The notes under the pieces: generated by a model | Told to the model about the DNA's origin: nothing | Database searches by the model: none | Seen by the model: the letters and a program-made list of their open reading frames with translations, nothing else | Part shown: positions 16,338 to 26,929 of the stretch, piece by piece | Position numbering within the stretch: position 1 is the stretch's first letter | Layout of the letters: the number at the start of each line of letters is the position of its first letter | NCBI RefSeq assembly: GCF_030973515.1 | Contig: NZ_JARGZA010000005.1 | Coordinates: forward strand, 1-64,000 | Source of the DNA: Jannaschia maritima | Lineage (GTDB): Bacteria; Pseudomonadota; Alphaproteobacteria; Rhodobacterales; Rhodobacteraceae | Length of the DNA stretch: 64,000 nt | Reading direction: 5' to 3' | Made by a program: the position numbers and the translations under genes

Positions 16338-19106
16338 TCAGCCGACCTCCGGGACCAGGATCTCGCGCTTGCCGACGTGGTTGGCCGGGGTGACGACGCC
16401 CTCGTCCTCCATCTGCTCGACCAGGCGCGCGGCCTTGTTGTAGCCGATGGCCAGCTTGCGCTGGATGTAGCTGGTCGAGCACTTCCGATCCTTCGCCACG
16501 ATGGCGACCGCCTGGTCGTAGAGCGCGTCCTCGCCCCCCGTGTTGCCGCCCGTCAGGCCCAGGACGGCGTCGATGTCGGACGTCCTGTCCTCGTCGGGGC
16601 CATCCAGCACGCTGCTGGCGTATTCGGGTGGGCCGAAGGACTTCAGGTGGTTTACGATGTCCTCCACCTCCTCGTCCGAACAGAACGGGCCGTGGACGCG
16701 CGTAATCTTGGACCCGCCCGCCATGAACAGCATGTCGCCCATGCCCAGCAACTGTTCCGCGCCCATCTCGCCCAGGATCGTGCGGCTGTCGATCTTGCTG
16801 GTCACGTGGAAGCTGATCCGCGTGGGGAAGTTCGCCTTGATCGTCCCGGTGATGACGTCCACCGACGGGCGCTGGGTGGCCATGACCAGGTGGATGCCCG
16901 ATGCCCGCGCCATCTGCGCCAGGCGCTGGATGCAGGCCTCGATCTCCTTGCCGGCGACCATCATCAGGTCGGCCATCTCGTCCACCACCACGACGATGTA
17001 GGGCAGCGTCTCGGGGGTCGTCTCCTCGGTCTCGAAGACGGGGTCCCCCGTCTCCTCGTCGAAGCCGGTCTGGACCGTGCGCGATATCATCTCTCCGCGG
17101 TACAGCAGGTCCTGCGCCCGCCCGTTGTAGCCTTCGATGTTGCGCACGCCCATCCGCGACATCTTGCGATAGCGCTCCTCCATCTCGGCCACGACCCATT
17201 TCAGCGCGACGACCGCCTTCTTGGGATCGGTGACGACGGGCGACAGAAGGTGCGGGATCCCGTCGTAGACCGACAGTTCCAGCATCTTGGGGTCGATCAT
17301 GATCATCCGGCACTGCGCCGGCGTCAGGCGATACAGCATCGACAGGATCATCGTGTTGATCGCCACCGACTTGCCCGACCCCGTGGTGCCCGCGATCAGC
17401 AGGTGGGGCATCTTGGCCAGATCCGCGACGACGGGCGCCCCGCCGATGTCCTTGCCCAGCGCCAGGGCCAGCTTCATCTGGCTGTCGCCGAAGTCGCGGG
17501 CCGACAGGATCTCGCGCAGGACGACCTTCTCGCGTCGTTCGTTGGGCAACTCGATCCCGATGACCGACCGCCCCGGCACGGTGCTGACGCGGGCGGACAG
17601 AGCCGACATGCTGCGCGCGATGTCGTCCGCCAAGCCGATCACGCGGGACGCCTTCAGGCCCGGCGCGGGTTCCAGCTCGTACATGGTGACGACGGGACCG
17701 GGGCGGACGGACACGATCTCGCCCTTCACGCCATAGTCGTCGAGCACGGATTCCAGCGTGCGGGCGTTCGCCTCCAGGGCGTCGTCGGACAGGACGTGCC
17801 GCTCGACGTCCGCGGGGTCCGACAGCAGCGACAGGGGCGGCAACTCGAACCCGTCATCCGTCGGTTCGGGCAAAGGGGACGGCCGGTTCTCCGCCTCCGC
17901 CCGCCGGGACGGCGCGGGCGCTTCCGCAGGCGGATGCATGGCGGCGGCGCGCGGCGTCAGATTCGGGGCGGGGGTCGGCATCGGGGCGGGGGTCGGCATC
18001 GGGGCGGGGGTCGGCGGTTCCGCGTCGTCCGGCGCGACCTCGACCGCCGGCGCGGCGCCCCGGGTCAGGACGGGCTGCGACCGGGTGAAGACGGGGGCCG
18101 GACCGTCGTCCGACGGCGACGCCTCCGGTGCGGGGGTGCGGCGTGCGGACAGGTGCGCGCGGCGGACGCGGCTGCGCACGGCCTTGTTGATGCGCGACCG
18201 CACGCGGTCGTCGCCGTCCGACACCGGCGGCTCCGCCCGCGGCGCGTCCGGACCGTCGGCGGTGGTGCGGGACAGGAACGACAGCAGGCCGCCCCTCGGC
18301 GCATCGTCCGGATCGGCGTCGGTCGCATCCTCGATCGCGACGTCCTCCAGGACCGCGTCGTCGGACATGTCCCCCCGTGCGACGCCGTCGCGTCGCCGGG
18401 CCCGCCACGCGGCGGTGGCGCCGCGTCCCAATCGCGCGCCGCCCGTCCCCAACCCCCGGCCAGCCGCGCCGCCCATCCGGCGCGACAGGGCCGCGACCGT
18501 GCCCAGACCCGACAGGAGGAACACGCCGGCGCGCGTCACTTCCCAACGGGTGACGCCCAGGACCCAGCCGCCCATCGCCAGCGCGCCCAGCGCCACCAGC
18601 AGGGCAACCACCTTCAGGCCCGCGCCGGCCGTCAGCGGCAGCAGCGACAGCAGCGCCCCCATCGCGGTGTCGCCCAGAAGGCCGCCCAGCCCGAAGGCGT
18701 GCCCCCAACCCGCCCCCGGCACCAGCGATGCGGCATAGAGCGCGCAGACCGGCACCCAGGCCGCGACGAACAGCGCCCGCGGCAGGGCGCGCTCCGACCC
18801 CTGGTGGAACGCGAAGCGCCAACCCCACACGATCAGCCCCAGCGCCATGGCCAGCCCGCCATAGCCGACGACCAGCATCACCGGCGCGGCCAGGGCCGCC
18901 CCCGCCACGCCCAGCCAGTTGCGCGGCGCTGCGTCGGTCGCGACCAGCCACGACGGATCGCCCGCATCGTAGGACGCCAGTGCCAGCCCCAGGAGCAGGC
19001 CCGCCAGCGCCATCGCGACGCCCGCCCCCTCGCGGGTCCGGCGGGCCAGGGCGATCTGCGTCTGCTCGTCCAGCAGGGGGTCGCGGCTGCGGGCTTGATA
19101 GGCCAT
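16338..19106 (-). CDS. ftsK: DNA translocase FtsK
   Basis: A 922-aa division-site DNA pump that clears chromosome termini. Four N-terminal membrane helices lie in residues 27-200, followed by a Pro/Ala-rich linker (about 205-430). The motor domain has Walker [14 protein letters not shown] near 575 and Walker [12 protein letters not shown] near 707. The C-terminal gamma winged helix ends in [19 protein letters not shown] 19106 has GAGGAAA upstream, and the frame before it is non-coding. It starts 11 bases after the aminotransferase stop. The linker contains an exact DNA tandem repeat at 17965-18015. Confidence 0.96.
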   Translation of the reverse strand: MAYQARSRDPLLDEQTQIALARRTREGAGVAMALAGLLLGLALASYDAGDPSWLVATDAAPRNWLGVAGAALAAPVMLVVGYGGLAMALGLIVWGWRFAFHQGSERALPRALFVAAWVPVCALYAASLVPGAGWGHAFGLGGLLGDTAMGALLSLLPLTAGAGLKVVALLVALGALAMGGWVLGVTRWEVTRAGVFLLSGLGTVAALSRRMGGAAGRGLGTGGARLGRGATAAWRARRRDGVARGDMSDDAVLEDVAIEDATDADPDDAPRGGLLSFLSRTTADGPDAPRAEPPVSDGDDRVRSRINKAVRSRVRRAHLSARRTPAPEASPSDDGPAPVFTRSQPVLTRGAAPAVEVAPDDAEPPTPAPMPTPAPMPTPAPNLTPRAAAMHPPAEAPAPSRRAEAENRPSPLPEPTDDGFELPPLSLLSDPADVERHVLSDDALEANARTLESVLDDYGVKGEIVSVRPGPVVTMYELEPAPGLKASRVIGLADDIARSMSALSARVSTVPGRSVIGIELPNERREKVVLREILSARDFGDSQMKLALALGKDIGGAPVVADLAKMPHLLIAGTTGSGKSVAINTMILSMLYRLTPAQCRMIMIDPKMLELSVYDGIPHLLSPVVTDPKKAVVALKWVVAEMEERYRKMSRMGVRNIEGYNGRAQDLLYRGEMISRTVQTGFDEETGDPVFETEETTPETLPYIVVVVDEMADLMMVAGKEIEACIQRLAQMARASGIHLVMATQRPSVDVITGTIKANFPTRISFHVTSKIDSRTILGEMGAEQLLGMGDMLFMAGGSKITRVHGPFCSDEEVEDIVNHLKSFGPPEYASSVLDGPDEDRTSDIDAVLGLTGGNTGGEDALYDQAVAIVAKDRKCSTSYIQRKLAIGYNKAARLVEQMEDEGVVTPANHVGKREILVPEVG
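17965..18015. repeat. 18-bp tandem repeat inside ftsK linker
   Basis: The unit GGGGCGGGGGTCGGCATC is repeated exactly at 17965-17982 and 17983-18000, with a 15-base third copy at 18001-18015. On the minus strand it encodes a PTPAPM repeat in the Pro-rich FtsK linker. Exact DNA identity suggests recent slippage; copy number may vary between strains. Confidence 0.9.
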
Positions 19107-19117
19107 GGATCGTTTCC

Positions 19118-20314
19118 TCAACCGTAGATGCAGTCGCGCAGGCGGGTCAGCCCCCGCGCCGTGTCCTCGCGCGGGGCGACCAGCGCCGCCCGCACGAACC
19201 GTTCGCCCGGATTGCCCGCGCCGCCGTCGCGCGCCAGGTACGCGCCCGGCAGGACCATCACCCCGGCCTCCGACCACGCCTTCACCGTCGCGTCCTCGCC
19301 CGTGCCCACGCCCGCCGGGACGGGCAGCCACAGGAAGAACCCCGCGGGCGGCATGGTCACGCCCGGCACGCCGTCCAGGATTGCCGCCGCGTCCGCGAAC
19401 TTCGCGTCGTAGAGCGCGCGGTTCACCTCCACGTGGGCGTCGTCGTCCCAGACCTTCGCCGCGGCCATCTGCAACGGCGTCGGCAGGGGCGCGCCGGCAT
19501 AGGCGCGCAGCTGCCGGATCCGCGAGATGTTGCCCGCGCCCGACGCCACGAAGCCCGACCGCAGGCCCGCCAGGTTCGAGCGCTTGGACAGCGAATGGAA
19601 CGCAACCACCCGGTCGGGATCCGCGCCCGCCCGTGCCACCGCCTCCAGGATGCCCGGGGGCGGGGTGCCGCGATGGATCTCGGCATAGCATTCGTCTGCG
19701 AAGATCGTGAAGTCGTGGCGTTCGGCCAGGGCCAGGAGGTCGGTCCAATACGCCATCGTCGCCACCGCGCCCTGCGGGTTGGCGGGCGAGCAGACATAGG
19801 CGATGGCGGTGCGGTCCAGCACGTCGGCGGGCAGCGCCGCGTAATCCGGCAGGTGGCCCGAGGCTTCGGTCGCGTCAACGTAGACCGGCTCCGCCCCCAC
19901 CGACAGGGACGCCACGGCATAGACTTGATAGAACGGGTTCGGCGTCAGCACGACCGGCACGCGGCGGTTCTTCGATTCCGGACACAGCGCCATCGCCGCG
20001 TTGTACAGCCCCTCGCGCGTGCCGTTCAGCGCCATCAGGTTCGCTTCGGGGTCCAGATCGACGCCGTAGCGGCGACCCACCCAGTCCGCGCAAGCCTCCA
20101 GCAGTTCGGGGATGCCGTCGTTCACGGGATAGGACATGAACCGGTCGGCGTTCGCCGCGATGATCGGTCCGACGAAGTCGGGCGGCGCGTGCCGGGGGTC
20201 GCCGATGGTCATCTGCACGGGATCGTCCGCGCCCGGCGCCACATCGGCCAGCAGCGTCCGCAGACGCGGAAATGCATAATCCGGCAGCCCGGAGAACCGC
20301 TGCGGTGCGTTCAT
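19118..20314 (-). CDS. Class I/II pyridoxal-phosphate aminotransferase
   Basis: A 398-aa cytoplasmic PLP enzyme. The Schiff-base lysine is K244 in [10 protein letters not shown]. Other marks are [27 protein letters not shown] and ADECYAE. It resembles the DapC/LL-diaminopimelate group (N-succinyldiaminopimelate aminotransferase), but the acceptor cannot be read with certainty. The start at 20314 begins MNAPQRFSG; a longer frame upstream has no family similarity that I recognise. It precedes ftsK by 11 bases. Confidence 0.85.
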   Translation of the reverse strand: MNAPQRFSGLPDYAFPRLRTLLADVAPGADDPVQMTIGDPRHAPPDFVGPIIAANADRFMSYPVNDGIPELLEACADWVGRRYGVDLDPEANLMALNGTREGLYNAAMALCPESKNRRVPVVLTPNPFYQVYAVASLSVGAEPVYVDATEASGHLPDYAALPADVLDRTAIAYVCSPANPQGAVATMAYWTDLLALAERHDFTIFADECYAEIHRGTPPPGILEAVARAGADPDRVVAFHSLSKRSNLAGLRSGFVASGAGNISRIRQLRAYAGAPLPTPLQMAAAKVWDDDAHVEVNRALYDAKFADAAAILDGVPGVTMPPAGFFLWLPVPAGVGTGEDATVKAWSEAGVMVLPGAYLARDGGAGNPGERFVRAALVAPREDTARGLTRLRDCIYG

Positions 20315-20428
20315 TGCCAATGCCTCGTCGCCTGCGGGTGCTCTGACGGCCCCGTCATCCGCCAACGCTACCGCGTCGGTCCCGCCCCGGTCCAGCGCGG
20401 CGGCCACGCCGGGGGCGGTGTGTGTCTT

Positions 20429-21754
20429 TCAGGCCAGCGCCGCCTCCATCGCCGCGCCCAGCCGCAGCAGGCGGTCGTCCTGCCCCGCATGGCCCAGCGC
20501 CATGATCCCGCAGGACGGCACGCCCGTGGGCAGCGTCAGCCCGCACAGGCCCATCAGGTTGCCGATCCGTGTGTTGCGCAGCGCGGCCAGGTTCTGCTCG
20601 ACGTAATAGCCGTCGTCCGACAACAGACGCTCCCGGTCGGGCGGCAGGGTGCAGACGGTCGGCACGATCACCGCGTCGTAACCCGCCGTGGCGCGCGCAT
20701 ACGTCGCCCGCAGGGCGCGCAGCTCGGCCCAGGCGGCCCAGACGTCCGGTCCGCTGAACGCCGCGCCCGACCGGAAACGCGCCAGGATGGGCGGGAACAT
20801 CGCGTCGGGGTCGCCTTCGATCACGTCGCGCCACAATCCATAGGCCTCCGGCGAGAAGACCGGCGCGGCCAACGCCATCGCCGCGTCCACGCAGTCCAGC
20901 GCCCCCCGCGTCACGGACGCGCCGGCGTCCCGCAACCGCCCCTCCGCGTGCTCGAATGCCCCGCGCGGGGCGTCCGCCGCATCGTCGGCGAAGGGGGCCA
21001 GGGCCAGGACGCGCGCGCCCTCCAACGTGGCGCCGTCCAGGTCGACGGGGCGCGACCCGTCCAGCAGCGACAGGGCCAGGGCCGCGTCCTCCACGCTGCG
21101 CGCCAGCGGCCCGACCGTGTCGAAGGACAGCGCCAGCGGCACGACGCCGTCCAACGGCAGGCGGCCCGACGTCGTCTTCAGCCCCACCAGGTCGTTCCAC
21201 GCGGCGGGCGTGCGCACCGATCCGCCGGTGTCCGACCCGATCGCGAGCGGCGCCAGACCGAAGGACAGCGATGCCGCAGCGCCCGAGGACGAGCCGCCAG
21301 CCACCAGCGCGGGGTCGTGACGGTTGGGCGGCGTCGCGGTGACGGGGTTCAGCCCCAGGCCGCTGAACGCCAGTTCGGACATGTGCGTCTTGCCCAGGCA
21401 GACGGCGCCCTGTGCGGTCGCGCAGGCCAGCACGGCGCAATCGTCCTGCGGGACGCGCCCCGCCAGCAGGGCGGACCCGGCCTCCGTCGCGGTGCCCGCG
21501 CTGTCGAACAGGTCCTTCCAGCTGACTGGCACGCCGTCCAGCGGGTGCCGCCGGGTCCCGTCCCGCGCGCGCAACGCCGCCGCCGCGGCCTCGGCCTGCG
21601 CGCGGTCGGAGGTCGCACGGGCATAGACGTCGGGCGCCTGCGGGGCCGCCTCGATGGCCGACAGGAAGGCGTCGCACAGCGCCTCCGGGTCGATGTCGCC
21701 CGCGCCGATCCCGCGGCCCAACGCGCCCGCACCCATCCAAAGCCAATCCCGCAT
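20429..21754 (-). CDS. Amidase signature family protein
   Basis: A 441-aa hydrolase of the amidase-signature family with the Ser-cisSer-Lys triad: K80 in VSWKDLF, the cis-Ser within GGSSSGAAA (153-161) and nucleophile S179 in GSDTGGSVRTPA. Such enzymes cleave amides ranging from simple amides to Gln in GatA; here no gatB or gatC is nearby, so a stand-alone amidase is likely. The substrate is unknown. It is 114 bases upstream of the aminotransferase gene and divergent from the ubiH-type gene. Confidence 0.88.
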   Translation of the reverse strand: MRDWLWMGAGALGRGIGAGDIDPEALCDAFLSAIEAAPQAPDVYARATSDRAQAEAAAAALRARDGTRRHPLDGVPVSWKDLFDSAGTATEAGSALLAGRVPQDDCAVLACATAQGAVCLGKTHMSELAFSGLGLNPVTATPPNRHDPALVAGGSSSGAAASLSFGLAPLAIGSDTGGSVRTPAAWNDLVGLKTTSGRLPLDGVVPLALSFDTVGPLARSVEDAALALSLLDGSRPVDLDGATLEGARVLALAPFADDAADAPRGAFEHAEGRLRDAGASVTRGALDCVDAAMALAAPVFSPEAYGLWRDVIEGDPDAMFPPILARFRSGAAFSGPDVWAAWAELRALRATYARATAGYDAVIVPTVCTLPPDRERLLSDDGYYVEQNLAALRNTRIGNLMGLCGLTLPTGVPSCGIMALGHAGQDDRLLRLGAAMEAALA

Positions 21755-21837
21755 CGAAGCCCCCGCTGCCGGTCGCCGCGACGCTATGCCCGACGCGCGC
21801 GATGGACAACCGCCGTGGACCGCGTAGATCGAAGGCC

Positions 21838-23058
21838 ATGGATGCGGACGTCGTCATCGTCGGCGGGGGGCTGTCGGGCCCCCTCACCGCGCTTGCCCTG
21901 GCGCAGGCGGGGCTGCGCTGCGTCGTGGTCGACGCAGCCGATCCCCCGGCGCGGGGCCGCGACTTCGACGGGCGGGCCTATGCGCTGGCCCTGTCCAGCG
22001 TGCGGATGCTGCAGGCGCTGGATCTGTGGGACCGGGTCGCCGATCCGTGCCCGATCACCGGCATCAAGGCGTCCGACGGGCGCGTGGGCGAAGGCGCGTC
22101 GCCCCTGCACCTGTCGTTCCGGGCCGAGGCGATCGACGCCCCCTTCATGGGCCAGATGGTGGAGGACCGGCACCTGCGCCGCGCGCTTCTGGACGCCTGC
22201 GACGCCGCCGACCGGATCGAGATGCGCTTCGGCCAGACGGTCTTGGACCAAGACCTGTCGGGGGCCGCGACGGTGACGCTGGCGGGCGGCGACACCTTGG
22301 TGGGACGGCTGCTGGTCGGGTGCGACGGGCGCGGCAGCGACGTGGCCGCGCGCGCGGGCCTGCGGGTCGTGCGGAAGGATTACGGCCAGACGGCGCTGAC
22401 CTGCGCGGTGAAACACGACCGGCCCCATGGCGGCATCGCGCACCAATTGTTCCTGCCCGCGGGCCCCCTGGCCATCCTGCCCCTGACGGGCGACCGGTCC
22501 AGCCTGGTTTGGACCGAGGACGCGGAAACGGCGGCGGCCGTCCAGGCCCTGGACGATGCGGCATACCTCGACGTCCTGCGCCCGCGCTTCGGCAGCTTTC
22601 TGGGCGACATCGCGCTGACGGGCGGGCGCGGCACCTATCCCCTTTCGCTGAACCTCGCCGCCGATCTGACGGCGGAGCGGGTGGCCCTCGTGGGCGATGC
22701 GGGCCACGGCATCCACCCCATCGCGGGGCAGGGCCTGAACCTGGGATTCAAGGACGCCGCCGCGCTGGCGCAGGTCCTGCGGGACGCCCGGCGGCGGGGG
22801 CAGGACATCGGGCGGGCGGACGTGCTCGCGGGCTATGCCCGGTGGCGCCGGTTCGACGCGGCGCAGATGGGGGCGGCCACGGACGCGGTGAACCGGCTGT
22901 TCAGCAACGACGACCCGGTGCTGCGCTTGGCCCGGCGGCTGGGCATGGGCGCCGTCGACGCGATGCCCGGGCTGAAGAGGCGGTTCGTCCGCGAGGCGGC
23001 GGGACTGACGGGGGATCTGCCGGACCTGATGCAGGGCCGAAGGTTGACGATTAACTGA
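21838..23058 (+). CDS. UbiH/UbiF/Coq6-family FAD hydroxylase (ubiquinone synthesis)
   Basis: A 406-aa flavin monooxygenase of the ubiquinone hydroxylase family. The N-terminal FAD motif is VVIVGGGLSGPLTALALAQ; the second FAD block is LVGDAGHGIHPIAGQGLNLG, the diagnostic UbiH/UbiF/VisC signature, followed by FKDAAALAQVL. It should hydroxylate the benzoquinol ring; which position cannot be told. ATG 21838 is chosen over one 12 codons earlier because the FAD motif begins a few residues later and GAAGG stands upstream. It is convergent with the Trm112 gene. Confidence 0.93.
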   Translation: MDADVVIVGGGLSGPLTALALAQAGLRCVVVDAADPPARGRDFDGRAYALALSSVRMLQALDLWDRVADPCPITGIKASDGRVGEGASPLHLSFRAEAIDAPFMGQMVEDRHLRRALLDACDAADRIEMRFGQTVLDQDLSGAATVTLAGGDTLVGRLLVGCDGRGSDVAARAGLRVVRKDYGQTALTCAVKHDRPHGGIAHQLFLPAGPLAILPLTGDRSSLVWTEDAETAAAVQALDDAAYLDVLRPRFGSFLGDIALTGGRGTYPLSLNLAADLTAERVALVGDAGHGIHPIAGQGLNLGFKDAAALAQVLRDARRRGQDIGRADVLAGYARWRRFDAAQMGAATDAVNRLFSNDDPVLRLARRLGMGAVDAMPGLKRRFVREAAGLTGDLPDLMQGRRLTIN

Positions 23059-23126
23059 TCTGCAACCGAAAGTTGTCGGCTGTCAACTCGTCCGCCCATC
23101 GCCCCCGACCCGCCGCCGCGCCCGGA

Positions 23127-23357
23127 TCAGTCCAGCTTGCGCGCCTCGTCGATCAGCATGATCGGGATGCCCCCCCGGATCGGATAGGCCAGCCCTGCGG
23201 ACTTCGACACCAGCTCCTGACGGTCCGCGTCGTAGGCCAGGATCCCGCCCGTCTGCGGGCAGACCAGCGCCTCCAACATGCGGCGGTCGTGTTGCGGCTT
23301 GGGCGCGGCGTGGTCGGACGCAGTCTCGGCCCCAGCCTCGGTCTCGATCTCGGTCAC
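23127..23357 (-). CDS. Trm112 family small protein
   Basis: A 76-aa protein with the Trm112/UPF0434 core [16 protein letters not shown] and [16 protein letters not shown]. In other organisms such proteins activate methyltransferases; the bacterial role is unclear. The start is placed at GTG 23357, which overlaps the LON-domain stop as GTGA; an internal ATG at 23279 would give only 50 aa starting right at the conserved core. One of the usual zinc-site cysteines remains (VCPQTGG), the others are absent. Confidence 0.85.
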   Translation of the reverse strand: MTEIETEAGAETASDHAAPKPQHDRRMLEALVCPQTGGILAYDADRQELVSKSAGLAYPIRGGIPIMLIDEARKLD

Positions 23358-23998
23358 TGAACGATGTCCTCCGCGTCGCCGGATCGCAGACCGAACTCCA
23401 TCAAGGTCACCAGCGTCTCGCGCCGGGTGGCGAGCGAGGGGGCTTCCAAGAGGGCCTGCTTCTCCTCGGATTCGAACGGGCACAGCATGGCCAGCGAGTT
23501 GACCAGCAGCTCCTCCTCCGCGTCCTCCAGGCTTTCCCAGTCGGTCGACAGGCTCTGAGCCTCGAAGTAGCGGCGCAGCAGGTCCAGGAATGCGGGTCGG
23601 TCGAAGCCCTCGTCCACCTCCGCCTTGCCGGTGTCGCGCTCGAACCCGGTCCAGTCGACCTCCGCCTTCAGATAGGGCGCGAAGCCTTCCACCTCCGACG
23701 TGATGCGATAGCGGCTGACGCCCGACAGGGTCACCATGTAGCGCCCGTCCTCCGTTTCGGAGAACTGCGTCAGCCGTCCCGCGCAGCCGATCGTGTTCAA
23801 CGCGCGCCCGTCCTTGCGGGGCTTGGCACGCGGCTGGACCATGCCGATCAGACGCTGCGGCGTCTTCAGGCAATCCTCGATCATCTGCAGATAGCGCGGC
23901 TCGAAGATGTGCAGGGGCAGACGGGCCCGCGGCAGAAGCAGCGCGCCCGGCAGGGGGAAGACCGGGATCGTGTCCGGCAGGTCGGTCACTCGGATCAT
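23354..23998 (-). CDS. LON substrate-binding-domain protein
   Basis: A 214-aa protein consisting of the N-terminal substrate-binding domain of Lon without the ATPase or peptidase parts. Marks are [40 protein letters not shown] and the [18 protein letters not shown] segment. It is known as a stand-alone family in alphaproteobacteria; the role is unclear, possibly binding misfolded proteins. It is coupled to the Trm112 gene and lies 27 bases after the YbbN gene. Confidence 0.9.
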   Translation of the reverse strand: MIRVTDLPDTIPVFPLPGALLLPRARLPLHIFEPRYLQMIEDCLKTPQRLIGMVQPRAKPRKDGRALNTIGCAGRLTQFSETEDGRYMVTLSGVSRYRITSEVEGFAPYLKAEVDWTGFERDTGKAEVDEGFDRPAFLDLLRRYFEAQSLSTDWESLEDAEEELLVNSLAMLCPFESEEKQALLEAPSLATRRETLVTLMEFGLRSGDAEDIVQ

Positions 23999-24025
23999 GA
24001 CGTGTCAGGTAGCCCTGACGGCCGG

Positions 24026-24943
24026 TCAGGCAAAGATCATGGACGACAGACGCCTGCGGCCCTTCAGCACGATGGGGTCCTGGGGCTTCAGGGCGTCGAA
24101 GATCGTGAACAGTTGCGTGCGGGCTGCGCCGTCGTTCCATTCGCGGTCGCGGCGGAACAGTTCGAGCAACTGATCGACCGCCTCCTCCGTCTCGCCGGCA
24201 GCCTGCAGCGCCTGGGCCAGTTCCATCCGTGCGCCGTGGTCGTCGGGGTTCGCGTCCACCGCGGTCCGCAGTTCGGCCACGGGACCGGCATTGGCCGCCT
24301 GGCGCGCCAGTTCGATCTGGGCGCGCGCGGCTTCGACCTCCGGGGCGGTGGCGATGGCGGCGGGCACGCCGTCCAGCACGGCCTGGGCGCGGTCGATCTC
24401 GCCCAGGGCGATGTGGGACCGGACCAGGCCGCCGAAGGCGCCCGCGTGGTCGGGCGCCTCGCCCAGGATGGCGGCGAAGGTCTGCGCGGCGTCCACGGCG
24501 GCGCCCTGCTCCAGCATCTCCTCCGCGGCCGTGACGGCATCCGCCAGCCCGTCGTCGGCCTCCCCGCCCAATGCGGCGGCGCGCTCGACGAAGGCGGTCA
24601 CCTCCGATTGGCTGACAGCGCCCTGGAACCCGTCGACCGGCTGGCCCTGCCAGAACGCATAGACGGTCGGGATCGACTGGATCCGCAACTGCGCCGCGAT
24701 CTGCTGCGCGCCGTCCACGTCGACCTTCGCCATGCGGACGCGGCCCTTCTGCGCGGTGACGGCGGCTTCCAGTTGCGGGCCGAGCGTCTTGCAGGGGCCG
24801 CACCACGGCGCCCAGAAGTCGACGATGACGGGCACGGTCATCGACGCCTCGACCACCTCGGCCATGAACGTCGCCTCGGTGACGTCGGTCACCAGGTCGG
24901 CGGGCGGGGTCACGTCCTGCTGGGGCTGGCCGAATTCGAGCAT
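24026..24943 (-). CDS. Thioredoxin-TPR co-chaperone (YbbN/CnoX type)
   Basis: A 305-aa protein with an N-terminal thioredoxin domain, active site W47-C48-G-P-C51, and a C-terminal helical TPR-like region (about 125-300, repeats such as [13 protein letters not shown]). This is the YbbN/CnoX layout, a holdase for unfolded proteins in oxidative or heat stress; this copy keeps the two redox cysteines, as in Caulobacter-type CnoX. ATG 24943 is preceded by AGGAGGCACC-like bases. It sits between xth and the LON gene. Confidence 0.9.
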   Translation of the reverse strand: MLEFGQPQQDVTPPADLVTDVTEATFMAEVVEASMTVPVIVDFWAPWCGPCKTLGPQLEAAVTAQKGRVRMAKVDVDGAQQIAAQLRIQSIPTVYAFWQGQPVDGFQGAVSQSEVTAFVERAAALGGEADDGLADAVTAAEEMLEQGAAVDAAQTFAAILGEAPDHAGAFGGLVRSHIALGEIDRAQAVLDGVPAAIATAPEVEAARAQIELARQAANAGPVAELRTAVDANPDDHGARMELAQALQAAGETEEAVDQLLELFRRDREWNDGAARTQLFTIFDALKPQDPIVLKGRRRLSSMIFA

Positions 24944-25007
24944 GGGTGCCTCCTGGCGGAATGTCAGGTGCGGCAGATAGGCCGGCAGCCGCCTGCGAAC
25001 AAGCCGG

Positions 25008-25802
25008 TCAGGGATCCAGGTCGAAGGAGGCGAAGACGGGCGCGTGGTCGGACGGCTTGTCCCATCCCCGCACCGCGCGCAGGACGCGGGACCCATGGGC
25101 GGCGGCGCCGATGTCCGCGCTCGCCCAGACGTGATCCAGGCGGCGGCCCTTGTCGGCCCTGTCCCAGTCGGGCGACCGGTACGACCACCAGGAATACAGC
25201 CGCCCGTCGGGGATGTCCTGGCGCGTCACGTCCACCCATCCGCCCGCATCCTGGGCCTGGGCGAAGTGCTCGACCTCGACCGGCGTGTGGCTGACGACCT
25301 TCAGAAGTTGCTTGTGCGACCAGACGTCGTCCTCGCGCGGGGCGATGTTCAGGTCGCCCACCAGGATCGCGCGTTCCGGCCGGTCGGCGTGGAACGCGTC
25401 GCGCAAGGACGTCATGTAGTCGAGCTTCTGACCGAACTTCGGGTTCGCGTCCCGGTCCGCCACGTCGCCGCCCGCGGGCACGTAGCAGTTGTGGACCGTC
25501 ACGCCCCCCGGCAGCCGCGCCGCGACGTGGCGGGCATGGCCCAGGGCGGCGTGGTCCACCGACCCCGCATCGGTCAGGGGATGGCGCGACAGGATCGCCA
25601 CGCCGTTATAGCCCTTCTGCCCCCGCGCGACCATGTGGGGATAGCCCAGCGCCGCGAACGGCGCGGTGGGGATCTTGTCGACCGGCGACTTGCATTCCTG
25701 CAGGCACAGGACGTCGGGCTCCTCCTCCGCCAGCAGGCGGGCGACCAGCCCTTCGCGCAGGCGGACGGAGTTAATGTTCCACGTCGCGAGGGTAAAGGGC
25801 AT
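25008..25802 (-). CDS. xth: Exodeoxyribonuclease III (AP endonuclease)
   Basis: A 264-aa Mg-dependent DNA repair nuclease acting at abasic sites. Motifs are ATWNINSVR with the metal Asn N9 or N11, LQECK with the catalytic Glu, GDLNIAP and the closing SDHAPV, which holds the catalytic Asp-His pair. The ATG at 25802 begins MPFTLATWNINS, exactly the family start; upstream in-frame codons are not conserved. Convergence or co-direction with znuA is separated by 84 bases without obvious signals. Confidence 0.94.
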   Translation of the reverse strand: MPFTLATWNINSVRLREGLVARLLAEEEPDVLCLQECKSPVDKIPTAPFAALGYPHMVARGQKGYNGVAILSRHPLTDAGSVDHAALGHARHVAARLPGGVTVHNCYVPAGGDVADRDANPKFGQKLDYMTSLRDAFHADRPERAILVGDLNIAPREDDVWSHKQLLKVVSHTPVEVEHFAQAQDAGGWVDVTRQDIPDGRLYSWWSYRSPDWDRADKGRRLDHVWASADIGAAAHGSRVLRAVRGWDKPSDHAPVFASFDLDP

Positions 25803-25886
25803 GGCGTCGTCCTGGTCTGCGGGGCCCCGACGGCGTGCCATGCCCCGGCGGCGGAGTCCACGACGCCCGCCGCCGGCCCCGATCCG

Positions 25887-26921
25887 TCAGCCGGTCGCGC
25901 CCAGGCAACCCGCGAAGGTGGACCCGACGTGGCGCAGCAGCGCGGGATAGAAGCCGGGCCCGGGCTCCAACGCGCTGCCGGCGGCGTCCAACTCGACCAC
26001 GGTCGGCGACAGGCCGTCGATCACTGTGTCCAGAGCGCCCGTCTCGCCAGGCTCGCGCAGGACGCAGCGCAGGTCCGCGGCGCGGGCACGCTCCAGCAGA
26101 TCGCTGAGATGGCCCGGGGTCGGCGCCTCGCCGTGGACGTCGGTGACGGCGCCCAGCGGTTCCAGCCCGAACGTGCGGTCGAGATAGCCATACGCGTCGT
26201 GCCCGGCCAGATAGGTCCGGGACGGCACGTCCGCCAGCATCGCCGCGACCTCGTCGCGGGCCGCGGCGATGTCCGCGATCAGCGCGTCCGCGTTGGCGCG
26301 GTAGGCTTGCGCGTTGGCCGGATCGACGTCGGACAGGGTCGCGGCGATGGTGCCGACCCAGGTCGTCGCGATGGCGGGGTCCAGCCAGGCATGGGGGTCG
26401 ATGCCGCCATGGTCGTGGGCGTGATCGTGCCCGTCGTGATCCTCGTGATCCTCGTGATCCGCCGCGGCCTCCTCGGCATGGTCGTGGTCGTCGTGATCGT
26501 GTTCGGCATGGTCGTGCGCATGATCGTCCGCGGCATGTTCGTCGTGCTCCGCGTGATCGTCGTGATCGCCTTCCTCGGACCGTTCGATCAGGTCGATGCC
26601 CTCCACCTCCAGCAGCGAGACGACGGTGGCCCCGCCGGCCAGGTTCTCCAACGGGCGGTCGAGCCAAGGCGCCATCGCGGAGCCGGTACGGAACACGACC
26701 TGCGCGTCCTGGAGCGCGCGCCCCTCCGAAGGGCGCAGCGCGTGGTCGTGGGGATCGGCGCCTACGGGAAGGACGTTGAACGGCTCGCCCACCCCGTCCA
26801 TCACGCCGGCGACCAAGCCATGGATCGGCCCGATATCGGTCACGACGCGCGGCGCGTCGGCGAAGGCTGCGGTGGCGAGCACGCTCGCGGCGAAGGCGGG
26901 GAGAACGTTATGGTATAACAT
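25887..26921 (-). CDS. znuA: Zinc ABC transporter substrate-binding protein ZnuA
   Basis: A 344-aa periplasmic zinc-binding protein. Signal peptide at residues 1-22, mature start near DAPRVVTDIGPIHG. Likely ligands are H34 in GPIHGL, H58/H60 in DPHDH and H177 in DPHAWLDP. Residues 120-171 form a charged loop with 18 histidines in 52 residues, the usual ZnuA metal-gathering loop. The start ATG is inside or beside a GTTAT-N3-ATAAC palindrome. It is divergent from zur-znuC-znuB with only 26 bases between ATG codons, and so its mRNA probably has almost no leader. Confidence 0.95.
   Translation of the reverse strand: MLYHNVLPAFAASVLATAAFADAPRVVTDIGPIHGLVAGVMDGVGEPFNVLPVGADPHDHALRPSEGRALQDAQVVFRTGSAMAPWLDRPLENLAGGATVVSLLEVEGIDLIERSEEGDHDDHAEHDEHAADDHAHDHAEHDHDDHDHAEEAAADHEDHEDHDGHDHAHDHGGIDPHAWLDPAIATTWVGTIAATLSDVDPANAQAYRANADALIADIAAARDEVAAMLADVPSRTYLAGHDAYGYLDRTFGLEPLGAVTDVHGEAPTPGHLSDLLERARAADLRCVLREPGETGALDTVIDGLSPTVVELDAAGSALEPGPGFYPALLRHVGSTFAGCLGATG
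26907..26919. promoter_or_regulatory. Zur-type palindrome at the znuA start
   Basis: GTTAT-GGT-ATAAC is a perfect 5+5 inverted repeat, similar to Zur/Fur-family operators of alphaproteobacteria that contain GTTATA-like arms. It covers the first codons of znuA. A second pair of arms, ACAC-CAT-GTGT (26923-26933), lies between the two genes. Zinc-loaded Zur bound here would block both znuA and its own gene. Binding is inferred from position and motif. Confidence 0.65.
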
Positions 26922-26929
26922 GACACCAT

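Noticed and set aside
18728-22276. Very long open plus-strand frame of about 1180 codons opposite ftsK, the aminotransferase and the amidase
   Set aside because: Antisense shadow of three conserved minus-strand genes in GC-rich DNA; Arg/Gly/His-rich translation without any motif.
26400-26560. Short-period DNA repeats (gatcctcgt-like) in znuA
   Set aside because: They follow from the His/Asp-rich loop codons rather than being a separate repeat element.
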